This document shows, in pieces, positions 24,627 to 33,929 of a DNA stretch of 64,000 nucleotides. Position 1 is the first letter of the stretch, and each line of letters begins with the position of its first letter. The notes beneath the pieces were generated by a model. It saw only the letters and a program-made list of their open reading frames with translations, was not told the origin of the DNA and did not search any database. The DNA comes from Paenibacillus_E sp052115445 (lineage in GTDB: Bacteria > Bacillota > Bacilli > Paenibacillales > NBRC-103111): assembly GCF_052115445.1 (NCBI RefSeq), contig NZ_JBFRGR010000006.1, forward strand, positions 62,001-126,000, written 5' to 3'. A program made the position numbers and the translations under genes.

Positions 24627-25190
24627 ATGTCAACTGAAAAATACCTGAACCTGATCACATCACAGCACAAGGTTCAACCTAAATTTATGGCTTGGTTAGG
24701 ATCAACGCTTAACATGTTGGATGACATCATGGAAGTTACAGAATCTATCCCTTCAGCCTTCGATATTGATAATGCCGTTGGAGTCCAATTGGACTTGATC
24801 GGGAGCATATTGGGCAGAAGTCGAGTATTAAGCTTTCAGCCTTCTGGCGGAACTTCTCCAATTCTAAATGATGCGAACTATCGGATATCTTTAAAGGCAA
24901 AGATTGCCCAGAATCAATGGGACGGTACACTTCCGAAAATATACGAGATATGGAACAGCATCTTTCCTGATGTGAAATTGGTCATGATTGATAACCAAGA
25001 CATGACAGTGAGTGCCGTGGTTTCAGGTTTATTAGATCCCGTGGCAACAGAACTAGTTGTGGGTGGACATATCATCCCTAAACCAATGGGGGTCAAGTTG
25101 AACATCATTGAATCAATTGAAGTTTCGGAATCGAGTTATATAGGAATGATCGTAACTGAGATGGATTACATCACTCTGACGCTTCCTTAG
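24627..25190 (+). CDS. DUF2612 baseplate protein (gpI-like)
   Basis: 187 residues. LITSQHKVQPKFMAWLGSTL near the start, DIDNAVGVQLDLIGSILGRSR near residue 47 and YRISLKAKIAQNQWDG near 86 are DUF2612 features. The protein links the J wedge to the tail fibres. GGGGGTTC precedes the ATG. Confidence 0.85.
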   Translation: MSTEKYLNLITSQHKVQPKFMAWLGSTLNMLDDIMEVTESIPSAFDIDNAVGVQLDLIGSILGRSRVLSFQPSGGTSPILNDANYRISLKAKIAQNQWDGTLPKIYEIWNSIFPDVKLVMIDNQDMTVSAVVSGLLDPVATELVVGGHIIPKPMGVKLNIIESIEVSESSYIGMIVTEMDYITLTLP

Positions 25191-25206
25191 AGAGGAGATA
25201 TATTAG

Positions 25207-25995
25207 ATGGCAGTTTACGGACCAATGACAATTACAACTGCTGGGTTAGCCTTATATGCGAAGGCTCAAACAGGTGTGACTTTAAATTTCACTCGGATGC
25301 AGATTGGTTCTGGGTTGTTAACGGGTCAAAGTATCCCATCGTTAACCGGATTAATTACTCCGATAGCTTATTTTTCCATCATTTCTGCACAGAGCAGTGG
25401 TAGTCAAGNAACCATCAGAGGTGTATTTGATAACGCTGGGCTAGCAACTTCCAAGTATTCATGTGAAATAGGTTTATTTGCACAAGATCCAACCGCAGGA
25501 GAAATTCTCTATGCTTACGTAAATGCTGGAGCTCAAGGGGATACGATTCCACCTATCTCAGCTGGTCCTTTTGCAAAGCAGTATCAAATTAACGCGGCTG
25601 TTGGGAATGCTTCAAGTGTAACAGCAACGGTTCCTGCTGGTGTGTATATTCCTACTACAGACAGAGGTGCTGCTAATGGGGTTGCATCTTTAGGTTCAGA
25701 TTCAAGAGTCCCAGTAAGTCAACTTCCTTTTAGTGGTGGTAATCAGTATGTTGTTAAAGTTAACGCTGGCATCCTCGAAACTGACACTCGCAGCACCCCA
25801 TTGACCTATACGAGTGGTAAGTTGACAAAAGTTGAAGAGAAAGATGGATCTACTGTTGTAAAAACATCCACCTTGAACTATAGCGGATCAAGGTTAGACA
25901 CCGTAGTTGAAGTCGCTGGCGGGTCGACTGTGACATCTACATTGGTATATGACGGAAGTGGTAACTTGACTAATGTAACAAGGGGTGTGGTTTAA
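25207..25995 (+). CDS. tail fibre / collar protein
   Basis: 262 residues. The N-terminal 150 residues contain GPMTITTAGLALYAKAQTGV, a LNFTRMQIGSG stretch and CEIGLFAQDPTAGEILYAYV. This is the conserved attachment domain of many Bacillales tail fibres. The C-terminal part (SGKLTKVEEKDGSTVVKTST) is a short beta repeat. One residue is unread. It follows the DUF2612 gene and heads the fibre cluster. Confidence 0.8.
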   Translation: MAVYGPMTITTAGLALYAKAQTGVTLNFTRMQIGSGLLTGQSIPSLTGLITPIAYFSIISAQSSGSQXTIRGVFDNAGLATSKYSCEIGLFAQDPTAGEILYAYVNAGAQGDTIPPISAGPFAKQYQINAAVGNASSVTATVPAGVYIPTTDRGAANGVASLGSDSRVPVSQLPFSGGNQYVVKVNAGILETDTRSTPLTYTSGKLTKVEEKDGSTVVKTSTLNYSGSRLDTVVEVAGGSTVTSTLVYDGSGNLTNVTRGVV

Positions 25996-25997
25996 TA

Positions 25998-27167
25998 ATG
26001 AGTTCTTCATTGGAAATAGCTAACCTGAGCCGTGTAATAGAAGTCCTTAACAGGATTGGATTGAGTTCGGATGTTTCAGGTACATCCACCGTGTTTGCTC
26101 GATTAGCCCAGATTGCTGCCTATGTTGATCAGGTAGAAGGGTATACGGACACACTGAAAACTTTGCTTGGATTAACGGGAGATGTAGCTAACGGAACGGG
26201 ATCAGTGATGGCTCGACTGGCTCAAATCAATGCAATTTTGAATACAGCCAATACAAATGTCAGTTCAAACGGAGCTAAAATTGGAGCAAACACCGATTCT
26301 TCTGGAACATCAACACTCTTTTCATATTTAAAGAAGCTAGATAATAAAAATGCGACTGCCCCCGATTGGTTAGCTGAATTGGATTTAATTAATGATGGTA
26401 CAGACGGGGCTTTTAGCCCAGTTAGCAATACAACTCTCACGACTGGGTTGTATAGATACTCTAGTTTGAACATTCCTGCTGGTGTGACGATAACACCCAC
26501 AGGTGGGTCGTATTTAGTTATACTCGTGAACGGGACAGCCAACATTGATGGGCTACTTTCAGCGAGTGGAAAAGGTGCGGCTGGTACTGGTAGTAACGGT
26601 GGCGCAGCGGGTGGAGGTGCTGGCGGTGGCGCTGGTGGTGCTGGTGGTGCTGCTGGTGGAAATTACTTCGCATTTGGTGGCGGTGGCGCGGGTGGTGCGG
26701 GTGGTGGTGGTGGTGGTAGTGATGCTGGAGCTGCCGGAGCGGGCGGAGCGGGCGGGGTTGGTGCTGGAAATACACCTTCATTAGTTGGCGGGTCTGGTGG
26801 ACACGGAACTATTGACAAAGCCCTTTCTTTTGGTTTGGAACAGTTTAGGAAAACTTATGGCGCTAGTGGCGGTAGTAATACCCTTGGGCCTGTATTAAGC
26901 GGAGCAGGCGGTGGTTGTATTGTAGTTGTCGCAAAAGCAATAACCGGAGCAGGCTCTATACGCGCTGATGGGTTGAATGGTGCGGCCGGAACTGGTCAAG
27001 CGGGTGGTGCTGGTGGCGGTGGCGGTGGTTGCGTCATTACGGTTGGCGCCGCTGTATCCCCTACACTTTCAGCCGTTGGCGGAACTGGTGGTGCTGGAAG
27101 TGGTACAACTGGTTCGGCGGCAGGTGGCGTTGGTGGTAACGGTCACGCTATTAAATTTATTCGTTAG
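25998..27167 (+). CDS. tail fibre protein with glycine-rich domain
   Basis: 389 residues. The N-terminal 130 residues carry three related units (VSGTSTVFARLAQIAAYVDQ, NGTGSVMARLAQINAIL, SSGTSTLFSYLKKL), probably a trimeric coiled-coil shaft. From about residue 190 the sequence is built of Gly-rich runs with Ala, Thr and Ser, much like the polyglycine II sandwich of T-even gp38 adhesins. Such domains present variable loops that bind the receptor. The call as receptor-binding is an inference from composition. The DNA here is GC-rich compared with neighbours. Confidence 0.75.
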   Translation: MSSSLEIANLSRVIEVLNRIGLSSDVSGTSTVFARLAQIAAYVDQVEGYTDTLKTLLGLTGDVANGTGSVMARLAQINAILNTANTNVSSNGAKIGANTDSSGTSTLFSYLKKLDNKNATAPDWLAELDLINDGTDGAFSPVSNTTLTTGLYRYSSLNIPAGVTITPTGGSYLVILVNGTANIDGLLSASGKGAAGTGSNGGAAGGGAGGGAGGAGGAAGGNYFAFGGGGAGGAGGGGGGSDAGAAGAGGAGGVGAGNTPSLVGGSGGHGTIDKALSFGLEQFRKTYGASGGSNTLGPVLSGAGGGCIVVVAKAITGAGSIRADGLNGAAGTGQAGGAGGGGGGCVITVGAAVSPTLSAVGGTGGAGSGTTGSAAGGVGGNGHAIKFIR

Positions 27168-27180
27168 GGGATGTTTTTGA

Positions 27181-27621
27181 GTGGGTAACTTAATTGAACG
27201 TGACGGTAAAACGTACTGCGTTGAAGAAGGTGGTTATGAATGGGAGTACGAGCCAACATTTTTAAACCACGATCCTAGCATTTCACCGTCTGATGCTAAA
27301 ATTGCAGAACTCAACGCAGCTTGTAATGCGGCAATCCTTGCAGGCTTCACCTCGGATGCTCTAGGATCACCCCATACTTATTCTTTTGATTACGATTCTC
27401 AGATTAATTTGGGAGGCATCTACAGCGCAATATTAGGCGGACTAATCACAACACCCCAAGTTTGGAGAGCTTCGGGAGTTCCAGTTCCACACACCATTGA
27501 TCAACTAAAGATTTTATTTGCGCATGGCATGATTCATAAAAACACTAATATTGGTCGGTATCAGTATTTAGAGGGTATTGCATTAGCGGGAGAAACACCA
27601 CTTGAGGATATTGTATGGTGA
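27181..27621 (+). CDS. DUF4376-type tail fibre-associated protein
   Basis: 146 residues from a GTG start. DAKIAELNAACNAAILAGFT near residue 39 and SPHTYSFDYDSQINLGGIYS near 62, ending with a helical GMIHKNTNIGRYQYLEG, match the DUF4376 pattern seen next to tail fibres, often as a fibre assembly protein. The gene overlaps nothing but follows the Gly-rich fibre with a 13-base gap. Confidence 0.75.
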   Translation: MGNLIERDGKTYCVEEGGYEWEYEPTFLNHDPSISPSDAKIAELNAACNAAILAGFTSDALGSPHTYSFDYDSQINLGGIYSAILGGLITTPQVWRASGVPVPHTIDQLKILFAHGMIHKNTNIGRYQYLEGIALAGETPLEDIVW

Positions 27622-27630
27622 GGTGATTGT

Positions 27631-27849
27631 GTGAAAAGATATATCTGGAATTTGCTAATCTCCATCGATCAGCTAATCAACACTCTTTTAGGTGGTTATC
27701 CAGACGAAACACTCAGCTCAAGAATGGGAAAGCGCACTGATTGTAAAGTGTGCTTTTTTATTTGCAGATTTTTAGATTTATTTCAGAAGGATCATTGTTA
27801 CAAGTCGATTGAGAAAGATGAAGGGGAAGAGACATGGCACAAATTATAG
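27631..27849 (+). CDS. conserved small phage protein
   Basis: 72 residues starting GTG after GAGGTGATT. The stretch LLISIDQLINTLLGGYPDET with SSRMGK, then a CFFICRFLDLFQKDHCY segment, is a pattern found in small phage proteins near fibres and lysis genes. Its function is unknown. Three Cys and one His in the second half may bind metal. Confidence 0.65.
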   Translation: MKRYIWNLLISIDQLINTLLGGYPDETLSSRMGKRTDCKVCFFICRFLDLFQKDHCYKSIEKDEGEETWHKL

Positions 27850-27950
27850 AAGTTGATTACACCAGAAATCAGGTTGATGTGGAACCAACCCCGAATAAGG
27901 TCGAGCTAGAATTAACTAAAAATCAAACTGACATAGAGATTGAAGAATAG
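27834..27950 (+). CDS. tiny acidic protein
   Basis: 38 residues from ATG 27834 behind AAGGGGAAGAG, overlapping the end of the upstream gene by 16 bases. It has two related halves (DYTRNQVDVE and ELTKNQTDIEIEE) and is predicted to be beta. Its small size and location among fibre genes suggest a minor virion or assembly protein. Confidence 0.5.
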   Translation: MAQIIEVDYTRNQVDVEPTPNKVELELTKNQTDIEIEE

Positions 27951-27965
27951 AAAGGAGTATCTCCT

Positions 27966-28370
27966 TTGGCTACTATATACCTTAAACAAAATGATACTCA
28001 TACCCCAATAAGAGCTACACTAAGAGATCCCGAAGGTGAACCGGTTCCCTTAGTAGGAGCAGTAGTAGGATTTTATATGAGTAAAAATGGGAGCAACATT
28101 GTAGCAAGAGAGGCTGATATTTTAGATGCAGCAGGTGGGCGGGTAATATTCAACTTCCAAGAAGGGGAGACATCTGAAACAGGAACACTTCAAGCTGAAT
28201 TCAAGGTTAACTTCTCAGATGGAACAGTCGAAACTTTCCCGAACAATGGCTACCTCACGATAATTATAGATAAGGAACTGAGTAGCGTTCCAATTAGCAT
28301 TGATATAATCAATGGTGGAACTTTCTTAGATCCTGATTTTTCAACTGAATACAATGGAGGTGTTTTCTAA
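27966..28370 (+). CDS. BppU-like N-terminal domain protein
   Basis: 134 residues from a TTG start behind GAAAGGAG. ATIYLKQNDTHTPIRATLRD and GGRVIFNFQEGETSETGTLQ followed by AEFKVNFSDG match the BppU N-terminal domain, which attaches side fibres to the baseplate in lactococcal and related phages. The stop overlaps the ATG of the next, much larger, fibre gene, suggesting coupled synthesis of linker and fibre. Confidence 0.75.
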   Translation: MATIYLKQNDTHTPIRATLRDPEGEPVPLVGAVVGFYMSKNGSNIVAREADILDAAGGRVIFNFQEGETSETGTLQAEFKVNFSDGTVETFPNNGYLTIIIDKELSSVPISIDIINGGTFLDPDFSTEYNGGVF

Positions 28371-31066
28371 TGCCAGTGATTAATGCGAAGGTTATTATTC
28401 GTAAGGGATTGAAAGTTAATCTTCCGGTTCTGAGTGATGGAGAATTAGGGTTTTGTACAGACACTAAGGAGTTGTTCGTGGGCTCCTCAAACTCTGTAAA
28501 TAGTCTGCTTTATCCTGTTGTCGGTGCAAATGGTAAGAGTGCTTATCAGTTATGGCAAGAGGCTGGTAACACAGGTACTGTTCAAAATTTCTTGAATTCA
28601 TTAAAAGGTCAGGATGGAGCTACAGGAGCTCAAGGTCAGACAGGGCCGCAAGGAATTCAAGGTGCACAAGGTATTCAAGGTGTTGCAGGTCCTGCGGGCG
28701 CTACTGGTCCAGCAGGGCCAACAGGAGCAACAGGAGCAACAGGAGCAACAGGTGTCCAAGGTCCAGCAGGTGGTTCTTCGGGTGTCATTCCTGGCTTTGA
28801 TAGCTTTGTTATTAAAGATTCATGGACCACAACAGGAGTACACCCCACACCAGCGGGAATGGATACCTTTTACATTAACAATACGGGAACGGCTGATTTA
28901 ACATTTACAATAAACAGTATTACGGAAATTTTAAAACCTAATGAGGAATTCCTTGATTACTATGACCAATTTTCACAGGTTACAGTGGCCGCTACAAGCT
29001 CATTCGACGCAAAAGCAGGGGTTAAAGTTAGTGCACCTACGAAGACGGTAAAAGATGCTTTCTCGGGATCAGCTAACATTACAAAGACAACCTCAGGATC
29101 TAGCGTAGTCATAAGCAACGACGGTTCCAATTCATTATCTTTAGTGGTGAATGGGATTACGGTCATTGTAGTAGCTGGTGAAGTGAAGGAATATTTATTC
29201 GATCCATTCACCCAAGTAACCGTTACTACAACCGTTCCATTTCGCGCCTATGTGAAAGGAACTCCAGCGGTAATCGTTGTGCCATCTGTACCAACAGGAC
29301 TAACAGCAACTCCAGGTAATGCACAAGTCGCTTTAACGTGGGCAGCCGTTAGCGGAGCTACATCATATAATGTGTACCGTGGAGGCACGAAGGTATCAAG
29401 CCCAACAACAGCTAGCTTTACGGACACAGGACTAACAAACGGAACATCGTATTCTTACACGGTTTCCGCGGTGAACTCAGCTGGTGAATCTACTCAAACT
29501 TCATCTGTGAACTCAACCCCAGTAGCACCTGTACTCCCTGCAGTACCGACAGGCTTAGCAGCAACGGCAGGAAGTGCGAAAGTCTCCCTTACGTGGTCTG
29601 CCGTTAGCGGAGCGACTTCGTACAACGTATATCGTGGTGGAGTTAAAATTGCAAGCCCGACGACGGCTAGCTACAACGATTCAGCGTTGACTAATGGTAC
29701 AACATACGCATATACCGTATCCGCCGTAAACGGAGCTGGAGAATCTTCTCAAAGTGCCGCTGTAAATGCTACACCATTTCTAAATCCAGTCAGTGGATTG
29801 ACTGCTGGAACACCTACTAGCAGCACTGTACCGTTAACTTGGACTATATCGAGCTCTGGTGATGTGGCTAATCAAGAGGTTGCATACTCTTCAAACGGAG
29901 GTACTAGCTACACTATAGCAAGTGCAGTGATTAATCCGAGCTCCAACTCCTATACTGTAACGGGGCTTGCTGCAAATACAGCTTACACTTTCCGTGTTGT
30001 AGCTATTGATGGATCAGGTAACAGGTCAACAGCGGTAACTACAACGGCCACAACGGCCGCTGCTGCTGATACTACGCCACCTGAGGTAGTTACTTCTCTT
30101 GTGGCAGGTACGCCGACAACAACCACAGTTCCTTTAACTTGGACAGCATCTGTTGCGTCAGACATCTCGAAGTATGAAGTGGCTTATTCGACTGATGGTA
30201 CAAACTTCACGATTGCTAGTGCGGTAGTTACAGGAACTTCTTATACAGTTACTGGCTTAACATCTAATACTCTGTATACGTTCAGAGTGGCTTCAATTGA
30301 CACTTCGAATAATCGTTCATCGAGTAATCCAACGGTCCAAAAAACAACGTCCGCGGCATCGGTAGACCATAGTCAAAATGTGTATGTTGAAAATTCCTAT
30401 ATGTACGTAAATCCCTTAACTATCTTAGACATTGATATCGCATTTAGAGCAGAAGGAGAAGCAGATCACATATACTTCTCAATGTCTAATCTTTTTGACG
30501 CTGTCAACCGAAAAATTAATACGAATACTGTAGATATAACCAATGTTTTTGAGGGCATAATCCCTTATGTGCCTGGTGTGGGTTTACCGACATTTACTGC
30601 AGGAGGTAGTTATCCAGAAACCTGCTATATTTATTATAACTCAGTAATTTTCTTGCGGATACCTACTACCCTATACACAGCTAACTCAAACAGTATACAG
30701 AAATCTTTATACAGCATAGCCAATAGGTTGCCTATACTGAATAATCCAGCAAACGAGGAAATAATTTTAACGGATACTATAATAAACGCAATCACATCTT
30801 TGAGTACCGTAACCATTACTAATGGTATGTATTCAAGTTTCGCTAACCTAGCTGCAGGTTTAAATGGTAAAACCTCGATTACAGGCGGGGTAAACTCCAT
30901 ATCCGGAAGATACACCAGCTCAGTCGTCAATCAAGAAACCTGGTACGTTAACGCTACTACTAGGTTAAACTTTAAAATTCCCCAAGAAAAACTAACTGTC
31001 TGCGATTTGCCCAGCATTAAGCAATACCTGAAGGATCATAGATTAACCTTTTGGATTGCTAATTAA
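28370..31066 (+). CDS. tail fibre with collagen-like repeats and four fibronectin III domains
   Basis: 898 residues. Residues 1-60 contain a short head domain (LPVLSDGELGFCTDTKELFV) common in phage fibre heads. Residues about 79-138 are Gly-X-Y collagen-like repeats. Residues about 304-662 hold four fibronectin type III domains; the first two are nearly identical (both AVSGATSYNVYRGG), and the third and fourth share PLTWT and GTPT cores. Residues about 663-898 are a unique C-terminal domain, probably the receptor-binding tip. FN3 and collagen repeats are typical glycan-binding or spacer parts of phage fibres. Confidence 0.85.
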   Translation: MPVINAKVIIRKGLKVNLPVLSDGELGFCTDTKELFVGSSNSVNSLLYPVVGANGKSAYQLWQEAGNTGTVQNFLNSLKGQDGATGAQGQTGPQGIQGAQGIQGVAGPAGATGPAGPTGATGATGATGVQGPAGGSSGVIPGFDSFVIKDSWTTTGVHPTPAGMDTFYINNTGTADLTFTINSITEILKPNEEFLDYYDQFSQVTVAATSSFDAKAGVKVSAPTKTVKDAFSGSANITKTTSGSSVVISNDGSNSLSLVVNGITVIVVAGEVKEYLFDPFTQVTVTTTVPFRAYVKGTPAVIVVPSVPTGLTATPGNAQVALTWAAVSGATSYNVYRGGTKVSSPTTASFTDTGLTNGTSYSYTVSAVNSAGESTQTSSVNSTPVAPVLPAVPTGLAATAGSAKVSLTWSAVSGATSYNVYRGGVKIASPTTASYNDSALTNGTTYAYTVSAVNGAGESSQSAAVNATPFLNPVSGLTAGTPTSSTVPLTWTISSSGDVANQEVAYSSNGGTSYTIASAVINPSSNSYTVTGLAANTAYTFRVVAIDGSGNRSTAVTTTATTAAAADTTPPEVVTSLVAGTPTTTTVPLTWTASVASDISKYEVAYSTDGTNFTIASAVVTGTSYTVTGLTSNTLYTFRVASIDTSNNRSSSNPTVQKTTSAASVDHSQNVYVENSYMYVNPLTILDIDIAFRAEGEADHIYFSMSNLFDAVNRKINTNTVDITNVFEGIIPYVPGVGLPTFTAGGSYPETCYIYYNSVIFLRIPTTLYTANSNSIQKSLYSIANRLPILNNPANEEIILTDTIINAITSLSTVTITNGMYSSFANLAAGLNGKTSITGGVNSISGRYTSSVVNQETWYVNATTRLNFKIPQEKLTVCDLPSIKQYLKDHRLTFWIAN

Positions 31067-31081
31067 AGGAGGAAGGTCAGT

Positions 31082-32620
31082 ATGTTGATAAAAAGAAGTT
31101 CCAGTAATGGTACTGGAGTATCTCCAAGCAATACAAATGGACACATAATTATCAGCGGAAGTGACGTAAATGTTTACGATGAAACTGTCGTAAAGAACCT
31201 TGCTACACATAATAATCGTCCGACATTAGATAAGTTATCTGATAATGGTACTAGTCTCCTTTTTAATGGGTCAGCCATAGGTGGAGGTACTGGAGGGGGC
31301 AGCGATCCCACCCATAGTAATCTTGATACATTAAATAAATTGTCCGACAATGGTTCTGGGCTCCTTTTTAATGGAGTAGCTGTAGGAAGTGCAGGAGGTA
31401 CAAATTCAATCTTTGTCACCTCTGCATTTGTACTATGTGGTGATGTATTGATTAACACCGACGCAAACCAAAAGTCCATAACAGTATCCTTGAACACGGA
31501 CTTACCATTAAATCGGATACTCTCTGTTAATTACTCAAACGGAACCACAAGAAGTGAATCAATTCCAAACCCATTTACGTTGCAAGCTGGGGAATATATG
31601 GTCTGGAACGCGGCTCTGGGGTTTCAGATCAAATCACAGAGTGCTGGCATATCTGTGCCTTTTGATTCCGTTCTGATAGCTATGAATTGGAACGGTAAAA
31701 TTACAGGGGGGGTAATATTTGATATATACAATAAGCGATATCCGATATATGAAAAAGAGTATTCGGTAAATTTTAAGGAAGTTCCCATAGGTAGCCTTAA
31801 AACATACCATTCAATGTTTGTTTGTGATAATGAGTTAATAACAATCGAAGTGCCTTCGGTGGGTTCTTCAAATGTATTTTCTCTTCCAGATTTAACGTTT
31901 GTTAAGTCTTTTAATGTTTCCTTTATAGAGACAAATGCTAACTTAACGACCAGCGAAATGCGGCTAGTTGCTAGTGACTATAACCAAGAGGTTAGGGCAC
32001 TTATTATGGGCAACTCGACAAATAATGGCGCAGAAGAATACATGAAAGGGTATATTTTTTACAATGCGGATACTTGGAAAAACTCAGCCACTACAGTAAC
32101 TTTTGCTAACTGTGGATTATATACAAAGTTGGATTTTCTCCCTGCATTGTTTCCGGGACAGACAACTGCCAAGATGTGTTGGGCCGCAGAGAAGGATATG
32201 TGCTACTTAACAACAACAGATCTTAAATATGTTCATAAATTATTGCTAGGTGTAGGTACTAGTAACCTAGGAAATGGGACGTATGCTTATGATGCGGCTA
32301 AAAGATACAACGGAACATACAAAATCATACAAACTTATTCCCAGGATGCGATGAAATATGGGAATAAAGATTTACAGTTTTACCGTGGAAGCCTATGGTA
32401 TCCACTAAAATATACAAATGGGGGTTACAAAATTCAAAGATCCTACCTATGTGGAAGCAGCGGACAAATTAAGACGGACTTAATTTACTACAATCCAATA
32501 GGCCAGGACGGACAACCTCTATTGACAGGCAGCCCAGAAGGTATAGTAGCTTATAACGGACAGATAATTTGCGGACATGCGACTTATCCAAAAATGTATG
32601 TGTTTGATGCCACTTTATAA
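31082..32620 (+). CDS. second large tail fibre / receptor-binding protein
   Basis: 512 residues behind AAAGGAGGAAGG. The N-terminal part has two similar units (RPTLDKLSDNGTSLLFNG and LDTLNKLSDNGSGLLFNG) that also occur in other Bacillales fibres. After a Gly/Ser linker, residues about 115-512 form a beta-propeller-like body with repeated VYDATK-style Tyr-rich strands and YPLKYTNGGYKIQRS. The body is a good candidate for carbohydrate binding. It is AT-rich compared with the other tail genes, which hints at exchange. Confidence 0.7.
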   Translation: MLIKRSSSNGTGVSPSNTNGHIIISGSDVNVYDETVVKNLATHNNRPTLDKLSDNGTSLLFNGSAIGGGTGGGSDPTHSNLDTLNKLSDNGSGLLFNGVAVGSAGGTNSIFVTSAFVLCGDVLINTDANQKSITVSLNTDLPLNRILSVNYSNGTTRSESIPNPFTLQAGEYMVWNAALGFQIKSQSAGISVPFDSVLIAMNWNGKITGGVIFDIYNKRYPIYEKEYSVNFKEVPIGSLKTYHSMFVCDNELITIEVPSVGSSNVFSLPDLTFVKSFNVSFIETNANLTTSEMRLVASDYNQEVRALIMGNSTNNGAEEYMKGYIFYNADTWKNSATTVTFANCGLYTKLDFLPALFPGQTTAKMCWAAEKDMCYLTTTDLKYVHKLLLGVGTSNLGNGTYAYDAAKRYNGTYKIIQTYSQDAMKYGNKDLQFYRGSLWYPLKYTNGGYKIQRSYLCGSSGQIKTDLIYYNPIGQDGQPLLTGSPEGIVAYNGQIICGHATYPKMYVFDATL

Positions 32621-32683
32621 ATTTCGAGTTAAAGATGCGCTCCGAGCCGATCGGGGCTATTTTCATTTCCGGGAGAGTGAATC

Positions 32684-33139
32684 ATGATTAAAAAACTATT
32701 CACCGATCTACTTGGTATCTCAACCACACAACAGGCAGCAGTAACAACCTCCACCGGAGTTCTAGGTGCGATACTTACATATTCATTCGGGGGGTGGAGT
32801 GACTTGCTAAGTTTATTTTTATGGGCGATGGTCGTTGATTACCTTAGTGGTATTGGTGCTTCTCTAAAAGAAGGGACTGGCCTAAGCAGTAGTATTGGTT
32901 CTAGGGGTTTAGCGAAAAAAGGGGTAATGCTTCTCGTAGTTATGCTCGCACACAAAATAGATACTTTATTTGGCTCCACTGTCGTAATGACTGGGGCCAT
33001 TTATTTTTATTGTGCCAATGAGTTAATCAGCATAACTGAGAATTTAGGTCGAATGAACTGCCCATTGCCACCGGGAGTGAAGCAGGTTATCCAGGTGTTA
33101 AAGAGCAAAGGGGATGCCACCAATGACAAAGGGAATTGA
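32684..33139 (+). CDS. holin (phage_holin_4 / TcdE-like)
   Basis: 151 residues. Three to four hydrophobic helices lie near residues 20-40, 42-60 (LLSLFLWAMVVDYLSGIGAS, with the typical D-Y-L-S-G motif), 80-95 and 100-120. KGNNDKG-like charged residues follow, and the C-terminal is polar. This matches the toxin-secretion/phage lysis holin family. It makes holes that release the endolysin encoded by the overlapping next gene. Confidence 0.85.
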   Translation: MIKKLFTDLLGISTTQQAAVTTSTGVLGAILTYSFGGWSDLLSLFLWAMVVDYLSGIGASLKEGTGLSSSIGSRGLAKKGVMLLVVMLAHKIDTLFGSTVVMTGAIYFYCANELISITENLGRMNCPLPPGVKQVIQVLKSKGDATNDKGN

Positions 33140-33875
33140 CTGTGCGACACCTTTGACAACAAAGACAGCTGCTGCATTCGCATTAGGTGGATTTTCTTTT
33201 GCAGCTCGTTACTTGGTCCCATCCGGATGGAAGGCGTTGACGAAGACAGAAGCTGATATAATTAATCAAGCAGGTATGGATATTGTTTCGGTATTTGAAA
33301 CAACTGCTGATAGAGCCCTTGGTGGTCGTGCTGCGGGATTGGCAGATGGTGCTACAGCCGTGAAAGTAGCCCAAAAGGTTGGTCAGCCCGCGGGGTCTTG
33401 TATATACTTTGCAGTGGACTTCGAGGCAACGAAAGCTCAAATGGCAACGGTTATTGAATACATTAGGGCGGCTAGTGAGGCCACACCAGAGTACACAACT
33501 GGCGTATATGGATCGTTTGCAGTTATAGAAGCTATCAGCAAAGCAGGCGCTTGTTCTCGATTCTGGCAGACACGAGCATGGAGCTACAATAAGAAGTCGG
33601 CAGCAGCTAATATTTATCAATACGATTGCGGACCTCAAGGTCTGGGGCTAACCATGAATGGAATTGGCGTAGATCTAAACGAAGGTTATGGAAATGAAGG
33701 AGCATGGAATAATCTGAAGGAGGAGGATGAGATTATGCTCAAAGTCGAAGATGCTGACAAATTGATTGAAGTGTTAAGTAAAATATATGCCATTTGCATA
33801 GATCAGGTCAGTAAAGATGAAGTACACCGATTGGCTAATGAATTACGAAAAGCATCAGGGCAACCGATAGAGTAA
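33123..33875 (+). CDS. endolysin (DUF1906 glycoside-hydrolase-like)
   Basis: 250 residues from ATG 33123, nine bases after AAAGGGG; an upstream ATG at 33114 is too close to the site. KGIDCATPLTTKTAAAFALG, ARYLVPSGWKALTKTEADII near residue 27 and IYFAVDFEATKAQMATVIEY near 97 are the DUF1906 (Rv2525c-like) signature, and the WQTRAWSYNKKSAAANIYQY stretch near 153 with IGVDLNEG completes the TIM-barrel. The C-terminal 55 residues are a helical tail, perhaps for cell-wall binding. The gene overlaps the holin. Confidence 0.85.
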   Translation: MTKGIDCATPLTTKTAAAFALGGFSFAARYLVPSGWKALTKTEADIINQAGMDIVSVFETTADRALGGRAAGLADGATAVKVAQKVGQPAGSCIYFAVDFEATKAQMATVIEYIRAASEATPEYTTGVYGSFAVIEAISKAGACSRFWQTRAWSYNKKSAAANIYQYDCGPQGLGLTMNGIGVDLNEGYGNEGAWNNLKEEDEIMLKVEDADKLIEVLSKIYAICIDQVSKDEVHRLANELRKASGQPIE

Positions 33876-33876
33876 C

Positions 33877-33922
33877 AAAAAAAAAAGCCCCCACAGGCTG
33901 CTGTTTGCTTTGTGGGGGGCTT
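33877..33922 (-). terminator. convergent terminator after lysis and acyltransferase genes
   Basis: AGCCCCCACA at 33886-33895 pairs with TGTGGGGGGCT at 33911-33921. On the reverse strand it is followed by a run of ten T residues, so it is a strong terminator for the leftward acyltransferase. On the forward strand only a weak T-run follows, but the hairpin may also stop late transcription. Confidence 0.85.
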
Positions 33923-33929
33923 ATATTAA

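Noticed and set aside
26518..26784. Reverse and shifted-frame reading frames rich in His, Arg or Val opposite the Gly-rich fibre
   Set aside because: They are shadows of the GGT/GGC-rich repeats; composition is an artefact and there is no ribosome site.
33183..33638. Reverse-strand frame of 151 codons opposite the endolysin
   Set aside because: The forward endolysin has clear DUF1906 motifs; the reverse frame shows no motif and no ribosome site.
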